Shown here in pieces: positions 53,157-63,839 of a stretch of DNA of 64,000 bases. Both the position numbers and the translations under genes were made by a program. The notes below the pieces were generated by a model. That model made no database searches and was not told the DNA's origin. It was given only the letters and a program-made list of their open reading frames with translations. Source of the stretch: Caballeronia choica. Lineage in GTDB: Bacteria > Pseudomonadota > Gammaproteobacteria > Burkholderiales > Burkholderiaceae. The stretch lies in contig NZ_FCON02000028.1 in NCBI RefSeq assembly GCF_001544535.1, positions 1 through 64,000 on the forward strand, read 5' to 3'. The stretch's first letter is position 1, and every line of letters starts with the position of its first letter.

Positions 53157-54381
53157 GACACAAGCTGGCCCGTTGTCGGGCTATCGGATTCTCGACCTGA
53201 CGGTGATGACCGCCGGCCCCGTCGGCACGGTGCTACTCGCGGACCTCGGCGCCGATGTGATCAAGGTGGAAGAGCCGCGCTCGGGCGACCTGTCGCGCAA
53301 CCTCGGCAACCAGTTCATCGAAGGCGAGAGCGTGCAGTTCCTGTCGCAGAACCGGAACAAGCGCAGCATGCGGCTCGACCTGAAATCGGAAGAAGGGCGC
53401 GACGCGTTTCTGCGCATGGCGGAGCAGGCGGATGTGGTCGTCGAAAACTTCCGGCCGGGGACGGTCGAGCGTCTGGGCATCGGCTACGAGGCAGTCAAGG
53501 CGCGCAATCCGAAAATCGTCTACGCGAGCGTGTCGGCGTTTGGGCAGAGCGGGCCGTATGCCGCGTGGCCCGCGAACGATCCGATCGTGCAGGCCGTCGC
53601 CGGTCTCATGGACATGACGGGTGAAGCGGGCGGCAATCCCGTGCGGCTCGGTGCTCCGTTGCCCGACTTCGGCGCAGCGGCCTTGCTCGCGTTCGGCATT
53701 TCGGCGGCGCTTTTGCATCTCGAGCGGCACGGCGTTGGGCAGCGCATTGATACGTCGCTTCTTTCGGCGGCACTTTTCAGCACGATTCCCCGCGACGGCG
53801 AAACGCTGAGGAGCGGCAAGGCGCCCGAGCGCCTTGGCAGCGGCCATCCGACGATGGTGCCGTATCGCAACTATCAAGGCTCGGACGGCCGCTATTTCTT
53901 CGCGGCGTGCTTTACCGAAAAATTCTGGCAGAACCTGTGCCGCGCGCTCGGTCGCGAGGAGTTGCTGACTGACGAGCGCTTTATCGGCAACACCGCGCGC
54001 ACGGCGAACCGTCATGCGCTCGATACAATCCTGGAGCAGCAGTTCCTGCTGCATACCGCCGACTACTGGGTGGCCCACCTGAGCGCCGCCGATGTGCCGT
54101 GTGCGATGGTGCAGGACTACCACACGGCGCTGACCCAGGACCCGCAGATCAAGCACAACGGCGCGGTGGTCGAGATCGAGCATCCTCGCGCGGGCACGGT
54201 CACGAACATCGCGAGCCCGGTTAATTTCCACGGCAGTCCGGTGGCTTACCGCCGGCCGCCGCCGGTGCTCGGCGAACACACCGCCGAGGTGCTTGCCGAG
54301 TTCGGCTTCAGCGTCGACGAGATCGCCGAGCTCGAAGGCAGGCGCTCGGCGCAAGTGGCCGAAGCAGGTGCGAGATCATGA
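53149..54381 (+). CDS. CaiB/BaiF-family CoA-transferase
   Basis: 410 aa class III CoA-transferase. Motifs: SGYRILDLTVMTAGPVGTVL, LADLGADVIKVEEPRSGD, QNRNKRSMRLDLKSEEGR, VVVENFRPGTVERLG, and catalytic Asp173 in GAPLPDFGAAALLA. It moves CoA between acids (for example from succinyl-CoA) to activate the operon's substrate for the acyl-CoA dehydrogenase. It overlaps the preceding gene by 8 bp, so translation is coupled. Confidence 0.93.
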   Translation: MDKTQAGPLSGYRILDLTVMTAGPVGTVLLADLGADVIKVEEPRSGDLSRNLGNQFIEGESVQFLSQNRNKRSMRLDLKSEEGRDAFLRMAEQADVVVENFRPGTVERLGIGYEAVKARNPKIVYASVSAFGQSGPYAAWPANDPIVQAVAGLMDMTGEAGGNPVRLGAPLPDFGAAALLAFGISAALLHLERHGVGQRIDTSLLSAALFSTIPRDGETLRSGKAPERLGSGHPTMVPYRNYQGSDGRYFFAACFTEKFWQNLCRALGREELLTDERFIGNTARTANRHALDTILEQQFLLHTADYWVAHLSAADVPCAMVQDYHTALTQDPQIKHNGAVVEIEHPRAGTVTNIASPVNFHGSPVAYRRPPPVLGEHTAEVLAEFGFSVDEIAELEGRRSAQVAEAGARS

Positions 54382-56018
54382 AGAGGCTTACGGCAGATTA
54401 TGTGATCGTCGGCGCGGGGACGGCCGGCTGCGTGCTGGCGAGCCGGCTGTCGGAAGAGCCGAACGTCAGAGTCATCCTGATCGAGGCGGGCGAGCGCGAT
54501 CGTCATCCGTTCATTCATGTTCCGGCGGGGTTCGTGCGGCTGCTCGACCATCCGACCGTGACCTGGCGCTATCACACGGAAGCGAGCGTCGAGACGGGCG
54601 GCCGCGAGATTATGTTCCCTCGCGGGCGTGGACTCGGCGGATCGAGTGCGATCAACGGGTTGCTGTACGTGCGGCCGTTCGCCGAGGACATCGATAGCTG
54701 GGAAGCGGCGGGAGCAAGCGGCTGGAACTTCGCGAATTGCCTGCCGTACTACAGCCGCTCGGAAACGTGGACTGAGGGCCGCAGCGCGCAACGCGGCACC
54801 GATGGTCCGATCCAGGTCAGCCGCGTGAAGAATCCACCGGAGATCTGCGCATCGGTGGTCGCAGCGGCGCAGCAGGCGGGTCTCGATTTTCTCGACGATC
54901 CCAACTCGACGACGCGCGGCCCGTCGATCTGGTATTACCAGCAAACGCGTGAAGGGCGTCGACGGTCGAGCGCGGCGCGCGCCTATCTGCGGCCCGCGAT
55001 GGCGCGGCCAAACCTCACGGTGCTGACCGGCTTGCAAGTGTCGAAGCTCGAGATGACCGGCACGCAGGTGACCGGCGTCAGTGCGACGACCGGCGCCGGC
55101 AATCCGCTCGACATCCGCGCGAAACGCGAGGTGATCATAAGCGCGGGCGTGATCGGCACACCCAAGCTGCTGGAGTTGAGCGGAATCGGCGACCGGGACG
55201 TGCTCGATAACGCCGGCATTCAGACGCGCGTTGCGTCGCCAGGCGTCGGCAGCAACTTGCAAGATCACTACGTGGTGCGACTGGGCTTTCGCGTGCGCGG
55301 CGCCGGCACCGCGAACGAACGCTCGCACGGCCTCGCGCTGGCGCGCGAGATGATGCGGTATGTGGTGTCGGGAACCGGCGTGCTGACGTACAGCGCGGCG
55401 ATCGTCGGTGCCTTCGCGCAGACGCGGTTTGCCGAGCGTCCCGATGTGCAGTACGTGATCGCCCCCGGCAGTTTCGCGGCGGGACGCATCGGCGTGCTTG
55501 AGGCCGAGCCGGGCATCTCATGCGGCGTCTGGCAAATGCGGCCCGAGAGTCGCGGACACGTGCATATCCGCAGCAATGATGTGGCGGCTTCCCCGACGAT
55601 CGCGCCGTCGTATCTGAGTCACGAACTCGACCGAAACACGATGGTGGAAGGGCTCAAGATCGGCCGGAAGATTTTTGCGCAACCGGAGATTGCGCGCTAC
55701 ATCGTCGAGGAGACCGTGCCGGGTCGCGCGGCCACCAGTGACGAAGCGCTGCTGCAATACGTGCGCGACAACGGCTCGACCGTTTATCACGCGGTCGGCA
55801 CTTGCAGGATGGGCGACGACGAAATGAGCGTGGTCGATTCGGAACTCCGCGTGCGCGGAATGACGGGGTTGCGGATCGTGGATGCATCGGTGATGCCGTC
55901 GATCACCTCGACCAATACGAATGCGACCGTGTTGATGCTCGCGGAACGCGCCGCGCAGATCATTCGCTCGCCGCGCGAGGCGGGCCTGACGAAGCAACGC
56001 TCGAAGGAGACTGTATGA
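54378..56018 (+). CDS. GMC-family oxidoreductase (choline-dehydrogenase type)
   Basis: 546 aa. FAD motif [23 protein letters not shown] signatures [20 protein letters not shown] and [18 protein letters not shown], active-site His in [11 protein letters not shown], and C-terminal [18 protein letters not shown]. It oxidises an alcohol to an aldehyde or ketone with FAD. The ATGA overlap with the CoA-transferase gene shows translational coupling. Confidence 0.93.
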   Translation: MKRLTADYVIVGAGTAGCVLASRLSEEPNVRVILIEAGERDRHPFIHVPAGFVRLLDHPTVTWRYHTEASVETGGREIMFPRGRGLGGSSAINGLLYVRPFAEDIDSWEAAGASGWNFANCLPYYSRSETWTEGRSAQRGTDGPIQVSRVKNPPEICASVVAAAQQAGLDFLDDPNSTTRGPSIWYYQQTREGRRRSSAARAYLRPAMARPNLTVLTGLQVSKLEMTGTQVTGVSATTGAGNPLDIRAKREVIISAGVIGTPKLLELSGIGDRDVLDNAGIQTRVASPGVGSNLQDHYVVRLGFRVRGAGTANERSHGLALAREMMRYVVSGTGVLTYSAAIVGAFAQTRFAERPDVQYVIAPGSFAAGRIGVLEAEPGISCGVWQMRPESRGHVHIRSNDVAASPTIAPSYLSHELDRNTMVEGLKIGRKIFAQPEIARYIVEETVPGRAATSDEALLQYVRDNGSTVYHAVGTCRMGDDEMSVVDSELRVRGMTGLRIVDASVMPSITSTNTNATVLMLAERAAQIIRSPREAGLTKQRSKETV

Positions 56019-56764
56019 AGGTGCTGGTGTGTGTGAAACGCGTGGTCGACTACAACGTGAAGATCCGGGTGAAGTCGGATGGCACGGGCGTCGACGTGGC
56101 GAATGTGAAGATGTCGATGAACCCGTTCGATGAGATCGCGTTAGAAGAAGCGGTGCGGTTGCGCGAAGCGGGCGTGGCGACTGAGGTCGTAGCCGTTACG
56201 TGCGGCGTCACGCAATGTCAGGAGACGCTGCGCACGGCGATGGCAATCGGCTCGGATCGCGCGATTCTCGTTGAATCGACCGACGAATTGCAGCCGCTCG
56301 CAGTCGCGAAGATTCTCAAGGCGTTGGTCGACAAAGAGCAGCCTGGGCTGATCATCCTCGGCAAGCAGGCCATCGATGATGATTCGAATCAAACCGGTCA
56401 GATGCTCGCCGCGTTGGCGGGCCTGCCGCAGGCGACGTTTGCATCGAAGGTCGTTGTGGCCGATGGCAAAGCGACCGTGTCGCGTGAAGTCGATGGCGGA
56501 TCCGAGACCCTTTCGCTGAAGCTGCCCGCTGTTGTGACCACGGACCTGCGCCTGAACGAGCCGCGCTACGTGACGCTGCCCAACATCATGAAGGCGAAGA
56601 AGAAGCCTTTGGAAACTTTGAAACTTGCTGATTTTGGTGTCGATGTCACGCCGCGCCTGAAGACGCTGAAAGTCGTCGAGCCGCCCAAGCGCTCGGCGGG
56701 CGTGATGGTGCCGGACGTGAAGACGCTGGTCGAGAAATTGAAGAACGAAGCCAAGGTTCTGTAA
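56015..56764 (+). CDS. etfB: electron transfer flavoprotein, beta subunit
   Basis: 249 aa, typical Etf[59 protein letters not shown] and [20 protein letters not shown] (the ETF recognition loop). With EtfA it carries electrons from the acyl-CoA dehydrogenase to the ETF:quinone oxidoreductase. It overlaps the GMC gene by 4 bp and precedes etfA by 11 bp. A dedicated copy inside a catabolic operon. Confidence 0.95.
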   Translation: MKVLVCVKRVVDYNVKIRVKSDGTGVDVANVKMSMNPFDEIALEEAVRLREAGVATEVVAVTCGVTQCQETLRTAMAIGSDRAILVESTDELQPLAVAKILKALVDKEQPGLIILGKQAIDDDSNQTGQMLAALAGLPQATFASKVVVADGKATVSREVDGGSETLSLKLPAVVTTDLRLNEPRYVTLPNIMKAKKKPLETLKLADFGVDVTPRLKTLKVVEPPKRSAGVMVPDVKTLVEKLKNEAKVL

Positions 56765-56775
56765 GGGAGACAAGC

Positions 56776-57711
56776 ATGACGATTCTGGTAATTGCAGAAC
56801 ACGACAACGCGTCGATCAAGGCGGCGACCTTGAACACGATTGCTGCCGCACAAAAGATCGGCGGTGATATTCACGTGCTGGTGGCGGGTTCGAACGCCCA
56901 AGCCGCAGCGGATGCGGCCGCGAAAATCGCGGGCGTGAGCAAGGTATTGCTCGCCGATGCGCCGCAACTGGGCGATGGCCTCGCGGAAAACATCAACGGC
57001 ACGGTGCTGAGGATCGCGAGAGATTATTCACATGTCCTCGCGCCCGCGACCGCATACGGCAAGAACATCGCGCCGCGTATCGCCGCGCATCTGGACGTCG
57101 CGCAGATCAGCGACATCACCGCCGTCGACAGCGCAGACACGTTCGAGCGCCCGATCTACGCCGGCAACGCGATCGCGACGGTGCAATCGAGCGATCCGAT
57201 CAAGATCATCACGGTGCGTACAACGGGCTTCGATCCGGTCGCGGTGGAAGGCGGCAGCGCATCGATTGAAAAAATCGAAGCCGCCGCCGAAGCCGGCATT
57301 TCGCAGTTCGTGAGCCGTGAACTCACAAAGCTAACCCGTCCAGAGTTGACCTCGGCGACGATCATCGTGTCGGGTGGACGCGGTTTGGGCAACGGCGAGA
57401 ACTACACGAAGATTCTGGAACCGCTGGCGGACAAACTCGGCGCGGCACTCGGCGCATCGCGCGCAGCGGTCGATGCGGGCTTCGTACCGAACGATTATCA
57501 AGTCGGTCAAACCGGCAAGATCGTCGCACCGCAGCTGTACGTAGCGGTCGGCATCTCGGGCGCCATCCAGCACTTGGCCGGCATGAAGGACAGCAAGGTC
57601 ATCGTCGCGATCAACAAGGACGCGGAAGCACCGATCTTTGGTGTCGCCGACTACGGTCTGGTGGGCGATCTGTTCACGCTCGTGCCGGAACTGGTGAAAG
57701 AGGTTGCCTAA
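56776..57711 (+). CDS. etfA: electron transfer flavoprotein, alpha subunit
   Basis: 311 aa. [20 protein letters not shown] opens the N-terminal domain; the C-terminal FAD domain has [60 protein letters not shown] and [31 protein letters not shown] before the ATG. Last intact gene of the operon. Confidence 0.96.
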   Translation: MTILVIAEHDNASIKAATLNTIAAAQKIGGDIHVLVAGSNAQAAADAAAKIAGVSKVLLADAPQLGDGLAENINGTVLRIARDYSHVLAPATAYGKNIAPRIAAHLDVAQISDITAVDSADTFERPIYAGNAIATVQSSDPIKIITVRTTGFDPVAVEGGSASIEKIEAAAEAGISQFVSRELTKLTRPELTSATIIVSGGRGLGNGENYTKILEPLADKLGAALGASRAAVDAGFVPNDYQVGQTGKIVAPQLYVAVGISGAIQHLAGMKDSKVIVAINKDAEAPIFGVADYGLVGDLFTLVPELVKEVA

Positions 57712-57756
57712 TCCCGCATCGCCTGACAAAAACAACCAGTAGTAAAAGGAGACGAC

Positions 57757-58674
57757 ACCCTCAGGCAATCACCCGACTGTTATCGAAACTCGCGGCGGTG
57801 AGTTGCATCGCCGCGATGTCACTCGCGGCCGCCGCGCAGCAAGCCAAAGTGACGGAAGGGCGCTTCACCACCAACGACGGCACCGTGCTGGATTACCTTG
57901 AAGCCGGCTCTGGTCAGCCGCTCGTCATGGTGCCCGGGTGTGGTCGCAAGGCGTCTCCGCTTTCAAGTACCAGTTGACTGGCTTGGGGCGCCATTACCAC
58001 GTGTTCGCAATCTCAATGCGAGGACACGGCAACTCGTCGAAGCCGACGCATGGATATCACATCGAGCGTCTGTCGAAGGACCTGCGTCACTTCATCGTCT
58101 CGAAGAATCTGCGGCACGTCACGCTGGCCGGTCATTCGATGGGCATATCGGTGGTCTGGGGCTACCTCGAGGAATACGGCAACGACCGTGTGTCGAAGCT
58201 GATCTTCGTCGACCAGATGCCGATGATCACGAGCGGCGCGTCATGGACTGCGAAGGAGAAGCAGGACGCCGGCGCGACCCTGGCTCCCGCGGGCCTTGAT
58301 AAATTCGTCGATGCATTGAACGGTCCTGACGCGAACAAGGTAACCGAAGACTTCGTCAAAAGCCAGTTCACGAAGCAATACGTTCGCGACCACGCCGACG
58401 CGGTCGACGCCGTGTATAAGGAAAACCTGAAGTTTCCGCGCCATTACGCGCGCCGAGATGATCTATAACCTTGCGACCACCGACTGGCGTGACTTCGTTC
58501 TGACCATCAACCTGCATCGTGCCGTGGACGTCATAGGTGTGGGTGGCGAGCCAGGTAAAGGGTTCGCGTCTGGAAGTATTCGAGGAGAACGAAGGTGGTT
58601 CGCACTTCATGTTCATGGAGAACCCATAAAAATTCACCGGCGTCGCCGAGAGCTTTATTGGTAGCGGCGGATGA
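57757..58674 (+). pseudogene. alpha/beta-hydrolase pseudogene
   Basis: Pieces in three frames make one exported alpha/beta hydrolase: leader ITRLLSKLAAVSCIAAMSLA, FTTNDGTVLDYLEAGSGQPL, then WSQGVSAFKYQL, MRGHGNSSKPTHGY and the nucleophile elbow LAGHSMGISVVWGY; later IYNLATTDWRDFVLTINL and EENEGGSHFMFMENP. Lesions: no start codon after the AAAAGGAG site; a duplicated TG near 57937-57940 shifts the frame; another shift near 58450-58456; a scrambled stretch near 58520-58570; and a TAA after MENP (58626-58628). The gene is dead. It follows etfA by ~45 bp and may once have belonged to the operon. Confidence 0.8.
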
Positions 58675-59001
58675 TTTTTGTGAACGTCGTGCTTGAAACC
58701 GCAATCTGTCTGTCGTTCCGATTGGCTCACGGAAGCGGCCCATATTTGGCCATTCCGGGTCCCGAGCAAAGCGGGATCCTGACTGCTCGCAAAGACTCGC
58801 GCGCATGATGTGCGTTCATCACGGGGAACTTCATCGCTTGGAATCGATGAATGGATCGACCCGCGACTCGACTCGACGACTTGCGTAGATATCGGTCATA
58901 TAGGGCCAGCAGCAGACATGCGAACCTGATCTCCATTGAAGCCGATAGCGGCCAGATGAAGCGCGCGTTGCGGTCACGTCTGTTGACGCGACCATTACGG
59001 C
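58675..59001. other. no recognisable gene
   Basis: About 330 bases between the hydrolase remnant and the LysR gene, with only short shadow frames on both strands. Confidence 0.4.
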
Positions 59002-59925
59002 TCATTCATTCTTCGTTCGTCCGCCGCTGTCCGCTCCAAAACGGATTTGGGCGACCTCGCGCGCCAGTCGCACGAAAGCCATCAATGCGGCTGACGGCGG
59101 CGAATGATGCCACGCGAGCAAGGTTGCGCTCATCGCGTGCGGTTCCCTGATCCCTCGATAGACGACATTCTCGACTCGCACGCGCTGCACCGAAGCCGGC
59201 ACAATGGCCACGCCGAAACCCGCACTCACGAGTCCCAGCGACGTATAGACCTGGCCCACTTCGGACAGCGGCGAAGGCGTGAAGCCGCCGAGCGCGCAAA
59301 GGCTCGTGATGATCGCATGGTAGTCCGGCGCGAGCGTCTCGATGAAATTGATCACGCGCTGCTCCGAGCAATCGGCGATCGACACCTGGCGCGTCTCCGT
59401 CAACGGGCTGTCTTCAGGTAACCCAAGAACGAACGGCTCCTCGAGGATCAACTGCGTTTCGAGCCCCTTCAGATTCGATACCGGACGCACGAACGCCAGA
59501 TCGATGTCGCCGCGCGCGAGTGCGTTGACCTGCTCGACGACAGGGAACCAGCGCAACTCCACCTCGACGTCGGGAAATCGCTGCTGAAACTCCCTTAGGA
59601 TCGGTGGCAGCAGGGTGTAAGCCGTGTGCTCGAAAAAGCCGATTGCGAGCCGGCCGATTTCGCCGCGCTGGGCGCGTTGTGAATCGATCACGGCGGAGTC
59701 CGCGGCCGCCAGGATCTGACGGGCACGCTCGGCGAACACATGCCCCGCCGCCGACAATTCCACGCGCCTGCCGCTCCTGTCGAAGAGTATGACGCCCAAT
59801 TCTTCTTCCAGTTCGCGTATCTGCCGGCTAAGCGGTGGCTGAGCGATGTGCAGCCGCGCGGCCGCTTTCGTGAAATTGAGCGTCTCTGCGACGGTCAAGA
59901 AGTACCGCAGGTGTCGAAACTCCAT
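59002..59925 (-). CDS. LysR-family transcriptional regulator
   Basis: 307 aa. Winged helix at 1-60 ([40 protein letters not shown]), then the two-lobed effector domain ([42 protein letters not shown]). The N-terminus is CatR/BenM-like. Start [10 protein letters not shown] at 59925. It is divergent from the dioxygenase genes, as LysR activators usually are. Confidence 0.93.
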   Translation of the reverse strand: MEFRHLRYFLTVAETLNFTKAAARLHIAQPPLSRQIRELEEELGVILFDRSGRRVELSAAGHVFAERARQILAAADSAVIDSQRAQRGEIGRLAIGFFEHTAYTLLPPILREFQQRFPDVEVELRWFPVVEQVNALARGDIDLAFVRPVSNLKGLETQLILEEPFVLGLPEDSPLTETRQVSIADCSEQRVINFIETLAPDYHAIITSLCALGGFTPSPLSEVGQVYTSLGLVSAGFGVAIVPASVQRVRVENVVYRGIREPHAMSATLLAWHHSPPSAALMAFVRLAREVAQIRFGADSGGRTKNE

Positions 59926-59930
59926 ATCGG

Positions 59931-59992
59931 TACCTTTTAGGTATGGATATCGCACCTATTATATCTTTTACATTCAGGTAGGACGCGCCTAC
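59931..59992. promoter_or_regulatory. LysR-type divergent control region
   Basis: Contains TACCT-TTT-AGGTA (59931-59943), nearby ATAGGTGCGAT-type half sites, and GTAGG-ACGCG-CCTAC (59978-59992). They lie in the 110 bp between the LysR gene and the dioxygenase start, where LysR proteins bind T-N11-A palindromes. Candidate sites only. Confidence 0.45.
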
Positions 59993-60035
59993 GATGAGTT
60001 GAGAAAACACGACATCACTCGTCAGGAGACATCCG

Positions 60036-60839
60036 ATGAAGCTCACACAGGACCAACTCCGCGCCTATGCGCGCGACGGCTTTCTCATCCTGCCGAACCT
60101 CTTTTCGCCGGACGAAGTGCAGGCGATGAAGCGCGACTTGCAGCGCATCCAGGATATCGACACGGACCATCTCGTACGCGAGAAGACCGGAGGTATCGCC
60201 AAGACGATTTACAGAGTGCATGAGGCAGACGGCCCGACGGCCTCGCCGGTCTTTCATGCGGCCGCGCGTGCGCCGCGTCTGCTGGAACCGGCACAGCAGC
60301 TCCTCGACGATGCGCAACTCTACGTCTATCACACCAAGTGCAACTTGAAGACGGCGATCGACGGCTCGGTGTGGCAGTGGCATCAGGACTATGGAACGTG
60401 GCGTCGGGACGGCGTCCCGACGCCGGGCATGACAACCGCGCTCGTGATGCTCGATGAGCCGACCGAGATGGGCGGCTGCCTGTACTTCATCCCCGGAAGT
60501 CACAAGGAGGGCCATCTCGAACCGGCCTTCGATGAAGCCACCGCCTACAAGTTCTGGGTTGTTCCGAAGACGCAACTGCTGGAAATCATGGAGCGCAGCC
60601 CGGAGCCGGTGCCGATCGTCGGGCCGCCCGGAACGGTGGTCTTCTTCGATGCCAACATCCTGCATGCATCGGGGCACAACCTGTCGCGACACGACCGCTG
60701 GCAGATCTACGTGGTGTACAACCCGGTGGCGAACCGTCCCGCCGACGTCGCCAACCCTCGACCGGACTATGTGCGCTCGACGAACTTTGCGCCGCTGCAA
60801 TTGGGCACCGACACGATCACCGACGAGGTGCACGCATGA
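60036..60839 (+). CDS. phytanoyl-CoA dioxygenase (PhyH) family protein
   Basis: 267 aa Fe(II)/2-oxoglutarate oxygenase of the PhyH type. Facial triad in WQWHQDYGTW (His, Asp) and FDANILHASGHNLS (distal His); 2-oxoglutarate Arg in RHDRWQIYVVYN; GGCLYFIPGSHKEGHLEPAF is the family's conserved loop. It hydroxylates an unactivated carbon of an unknown substrate. AGGAGACATCCG before ATG 60036. It overlaps the next gene by 4 bp. Confidence 0.93.
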   Translation: MKLTQDQLRAYARDGFLILPNLFSPDEVQAMKRDLQRIQDIDTDHLVREKTGGIAKTIYRVHEADGPTASPVFHAAARAPRLLEPAQQLLDDAQLYVYHTKCNLKTAIDGSVWQWHQDYGTWRRDGVPTPGMTTALVMLDEPTEMGGCLYFIPGSHKEGHLEPAFDEATAYKFWVVPKTQLLEIMERSPEPVPIVGPPGTVVFFDANILHASGHNLSRHDRWQIYVVYNPVANRPADVANPRPDYVRSTNFAPLQLGTDTITDEVHA

Positions 60840-61707
60840 GCGCGGTTCTTCAAAAAGCGGATACGGTGCTGAGCGCGCGTGAGTTGGAGACCTACCGCGA
60901 CGACGGCTTTCTGACGATGCGCCGCGTGCTTGCAAGCGAACTGATGCAGCGGCTGAACGATGTGACTGATCGCCTGCGGGAAGAGGCACGCCACCTGACG
61001 GCGCGCACCAAGCATTTCGATCTGGCGAAGGGTCATAGCGCAGAGCGTCCGCGAGTTAGACGCATATCAAGCCCGACGGAACTCGATACGATCTTCCGCG
61101 AGATCGCCTTCGATTCGATCCTTGGCGACATCGCAGCCGAACTGGTCGGCGGCGCAGTGAAGTTCTATCACTCGAAGCTCAATTTCAAGTCGCCGGAGGG
61201 CGGCGCCGAGATCGGCTGGCATCAGGACTGGCCTGTGTTTCCGCACACGAACACGAACTTGTTGCGCTGAGCGTGCCGCTAAATGCATCGCGAGCCGGCA
61301 ACGGGTGCCTGCGCACGATTGCGGGAAGTCACAAGGGCGGCGCTCGCAGTCATTGGTCCGACGGACAGTACACGTTGAACTGCAATCCCAGCATGACGGA
61401 CGCTGAACTGGCGCAGGCGCTCGACAGCGAACTGGATCCCGGCGATATCGTCGCGCATCACGGGCTGACGGTGCACGGCTCGGGCGTCAATCTCTCCGCC
61501 TCGATGCGCAGTACCTACATCATTCAGTACGCCGCAGCGGATGCGTTCGCTTACACAGCACCCGTGGTTGACAGCATGCATCGCGGGAAGATGGTGCGCA
61601 GCGAACCGCCGAGGTTTGCTCGCGTGGAGGAGGGCTTGATCGAGTTGCCGCCCGACTTCGGCAACGGTTATGCAGGCATCTTTACCTTGCAGAATGCGCA
61701 GGGTTGA
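60836..61707 (+). pseudogene. second PhyH-family dioxygenase, split by a frameshift near 61265
   Basis: The 5' frame runs from MSAVLQKADTVLSARELETY to IGWHQDWPVFPHTNTNLL and stops at 61268-61270. The other frame continues with ALSVPLNASRAGNGCLRTIA, GSHKGG, LDPGDIVAHHGLTVHGSGVN and the Arg of MRSTYIIQY. One G is missing in TTGTTGCGC (TTGGCG expected). Joined, it gives ~290 aa with the full His-Asp-His set, normal for the family. Either recently broken or a sequence error. It was coupled to the upstream PhyH gene. Confidence 0.8.
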
Positions 61708-62022
61708 TTGCAGGCCAAGGAACACGCGGGAGTTCGTGCGTTTCTCCTACCGATCCAGCGATCTACGATCACTCGGCGCGTGGACCTGGCTCGAAACTGA
61801 ACCCCGCGACGCCATTCACTCCGCCGGTGACCATGCAAACCACATAACCGGAGACCGGCCATCGCCAAGGCTTTGACCCCTGCCCAGCAGGTGCCACGGC
61901 AAATTACCCGGGGCATCCGGCGCGGCATCTACCCTGTCGGCATCAAGCCGCCTTCTTACGTCAACGTTGCGATCCCAGCCCACGACATGCTGGCCGGAGT
62001 CGCCGCACCGGAACCGAGTTGA
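61708..62022. other. no recognisable gene
   Basis: About 315 bases between the second dioxygenase and the flavoprotein gene. Short shadow frames only. A promoter for the flavoprotein may lie here. Confidence 0.4.
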
Positions 62023-63435
62023 ATGACCGATACATCGTTTCTGCAGCGTCTGACCGAAAAGGTCGGACCCGGGGCCATATTCACCGCGCCGCATGATATC
62101 GCACCCTGGCTATCGGACTGGCGCGGGCTCTACGCCGGACACGCGCAAGCCGTCGTGCGGCCGGCCAGTACCGTCGAGGTGGCGGCATGCGTGAGCCTGT
62201 GCGCGGAGGCTCGTGTTCCGATCGTCCCGCGCGGTGGCAACACAGGCTTGTGCGGCGGAGCGACACCCGATGCCAGCTCCGCCAATGTAGTGCTGAGCCT
62301 GGATCGCATGCACGCGATTCGCAACATCGACATCATCGGCAACACGCTCGTTGCGGAGGCCGGCTGCATCCTGGGCAATCTGCGGCGTGCCGTGGCCGAT
62401 GAACATCGGCTGCTACCGCTCAGCCTTGCCGCGGAGGATTCATGTCAGCTCGGAGGGAATCTTTCGACAAATGCGGGTGGCGTCAATGTCGTGCGCTATG
62501 GAATGACGCGAGAACTCGTGCTGGGCATCGAAGCGGTTTTGCCGAATGGCGAGGTTTTCAATGGACTGCGCACGCTGCGCAAGGACAACACGGGCTACGA
62601 CCTCAAGCAGTTGCTGATCGGGGCAGAAGGGACGCTAGGGATAATCACCGCCGCCGCGCTCAGGCTCCTTCCTCGAAACGATGTGCGTGTCGTCGTGCTC
62701 GCCGCAGTCGAATCGGCGCCACGAGCCCTCGATTTATTTAAGCTTGTGTTCGAGCAATGCGGCCACCGGATGCAAGCGTTCGAATTCTTCACCGCAGAAT
62801 GCGTTGATCTGGTGCTGGCCCAGTCGGACGGAGTGCGCGCCCCATTCCCTATGCGCCATGCGTCCTATGTGCTGGTCGAACTGGCCGATACCGTCGACGA
62901 AACCGCTTTACGGGCGTTGACCGAGGACGTCATCGGCACGGCACTTGAGCGCGGGTTATGCGCTGATGCTGCGGTATCGGAGTCGATCGCGCAGCTCAAC
63001 AGCATGTGGAAACTGCGCGAAGAAATTTCAGAAGCGCAACGTGCAGACGGGACGCACGTGAAGCATGACGTATCGCTGCCCGTTGCATCGATCCCGGCGT
63101 TCCTCGTCTCGGCGGGCGAGCGGATCCGCAAATACCATCCCGCAATTCGGCCGATCGTGTTCGGTCACTTCGGCGACGGCAACCTTCATTACAACCTGTC
63201 CCGCCCGTTCGGTGCGCCGGACGATTACTTCGCACAGCACGGCGAGGCGCTGACGGCGGAAGTGCTCGACGAGGTCGCGCGCTACGGCGGCAGCATCAGC
63301 GCTGAACATGGTATCGGCCAACTCAAGCGCGACTATTTCAGCCAATATAAAGACCCGCTCGAAATTCGCCTGATGCGCGAAGTCAAGCAATTGTTTGATC
63401 CCCGCGGCATCATGAACCCCGGCAAGATCTTCTGA
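62023..63435 (+). CDS. FAD-linked oxidase (D-2-hydroxyglutarate / D-lactate dehydrogenase type)
   Basis: 470 aa of the GlcD/VAO family. PCMH FAD domain: RVPIVPRGGNTGLCGGATPD, PLSLAAEDSCQLGGNLSTNA, LLIGAEGTLGIITAAALRLL. C-terminal metal/substrate region: VFGHFGDGNLHYNL, YGGSISAEHGIGQLKRDYF, IMNPGKIF. It fits D-2-hydroxyglutarate dehydrogenases and D-lactate or glycolate oxidase subunits. D-2-hydroxyglutarate is oxidised to 2-oxoglutarate, the co-substrate of the PhyH genes upstream, which may explain the grouping (inference). Confidence 0.92.
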   Translation: MTDTSFLQRLTEKVGPGAIFTAPHDIAPWLSDWRGLYAGHAQAVVRPASTVEVAACVSLCAEARVPIVPRGGNTGLCGGATPDASSANVVLSLDRMHAIRNIDIIGNTLVAEAGCILGNLRRAVADEHRLLPLSLAAEDSCQLGGNLSTNAGGVNVVRYGMTRELVLGIEAVLPNGEVFNGLRTLRKDNTGYDLKQLLIGAEGTLGIITAAALRLLPRNDVRVVVLAAVESAPRALDLFKLVFEQCGHRMQAFEFFTAECVDLVLAQSDGVRAPFPMRHASYVLVELADTVDETALRALTEDVIGTALERGLCADAAVSESIAQLNSMWKLREEISEAQRADGTHVKHDVSLPVASIPAFLVSAGERIRKYHPAIRPIVFGHFGDGNLHYNLSRPFGAPDDYFAQHGEALTAEVLDEVARYGGSISAEHGIGQLKRDYFSQYKDPLEIRLMREVKQLFDPRGIMNPGKIF

Positions 63436-63509
63436 CGCGTGTTCCGGTTCGCCGCCAGTTGCATCGGGCCTTTCGCTATCGTGTGCATTGAGTTCGACGT
63501 CACACAAGA

Positions 63510-63675
63510 TGATGCGCGGTATGACCTTTGACAAGCGCGCCCGATAGGCCAGATTCAGCGCGAGCGTCGACTTGCCCGTGCCGTTCGGGCCGATCAGCAC
63601 CACACTGGTGGTGTCCCTGACGAACTTAAGCGACATCAGTTCTTCAACGGCGAGCCGGTCGCAGCACGAGTTAAT
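63510..63675 (-). pseudogene. istB (IS21 helper ATPase) remnant
   Basis: A minus-strand piece, LAVEELMSLKFVRDTTSVVL then IGPNGTGKSTLALNLAY, matches the Walker-A region of IstB. After LAY the frame slips (ALVKGHT in another frame) and ends. About 55 of ~250 residues remain. No istA is visible. The remains of an IS21-type element at the edge of the catabolic region. Confidence 0.6.
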
Positions 63676-63839
63676 GGCCCAGAACAGACAAGCAGATGAC
63701 GAAGAGTGGATTGATCGAGAGATTGCGGATGGCAGCTTTCAAGATGCCAGGCTTCGCCGCCAGCGGCACGAATTCGATCTACTCCCGGCCTTGAGCGCGC
63801 GAGCCGGCATGCCGCACGCGGCGCACTTGTCGACGTTGT

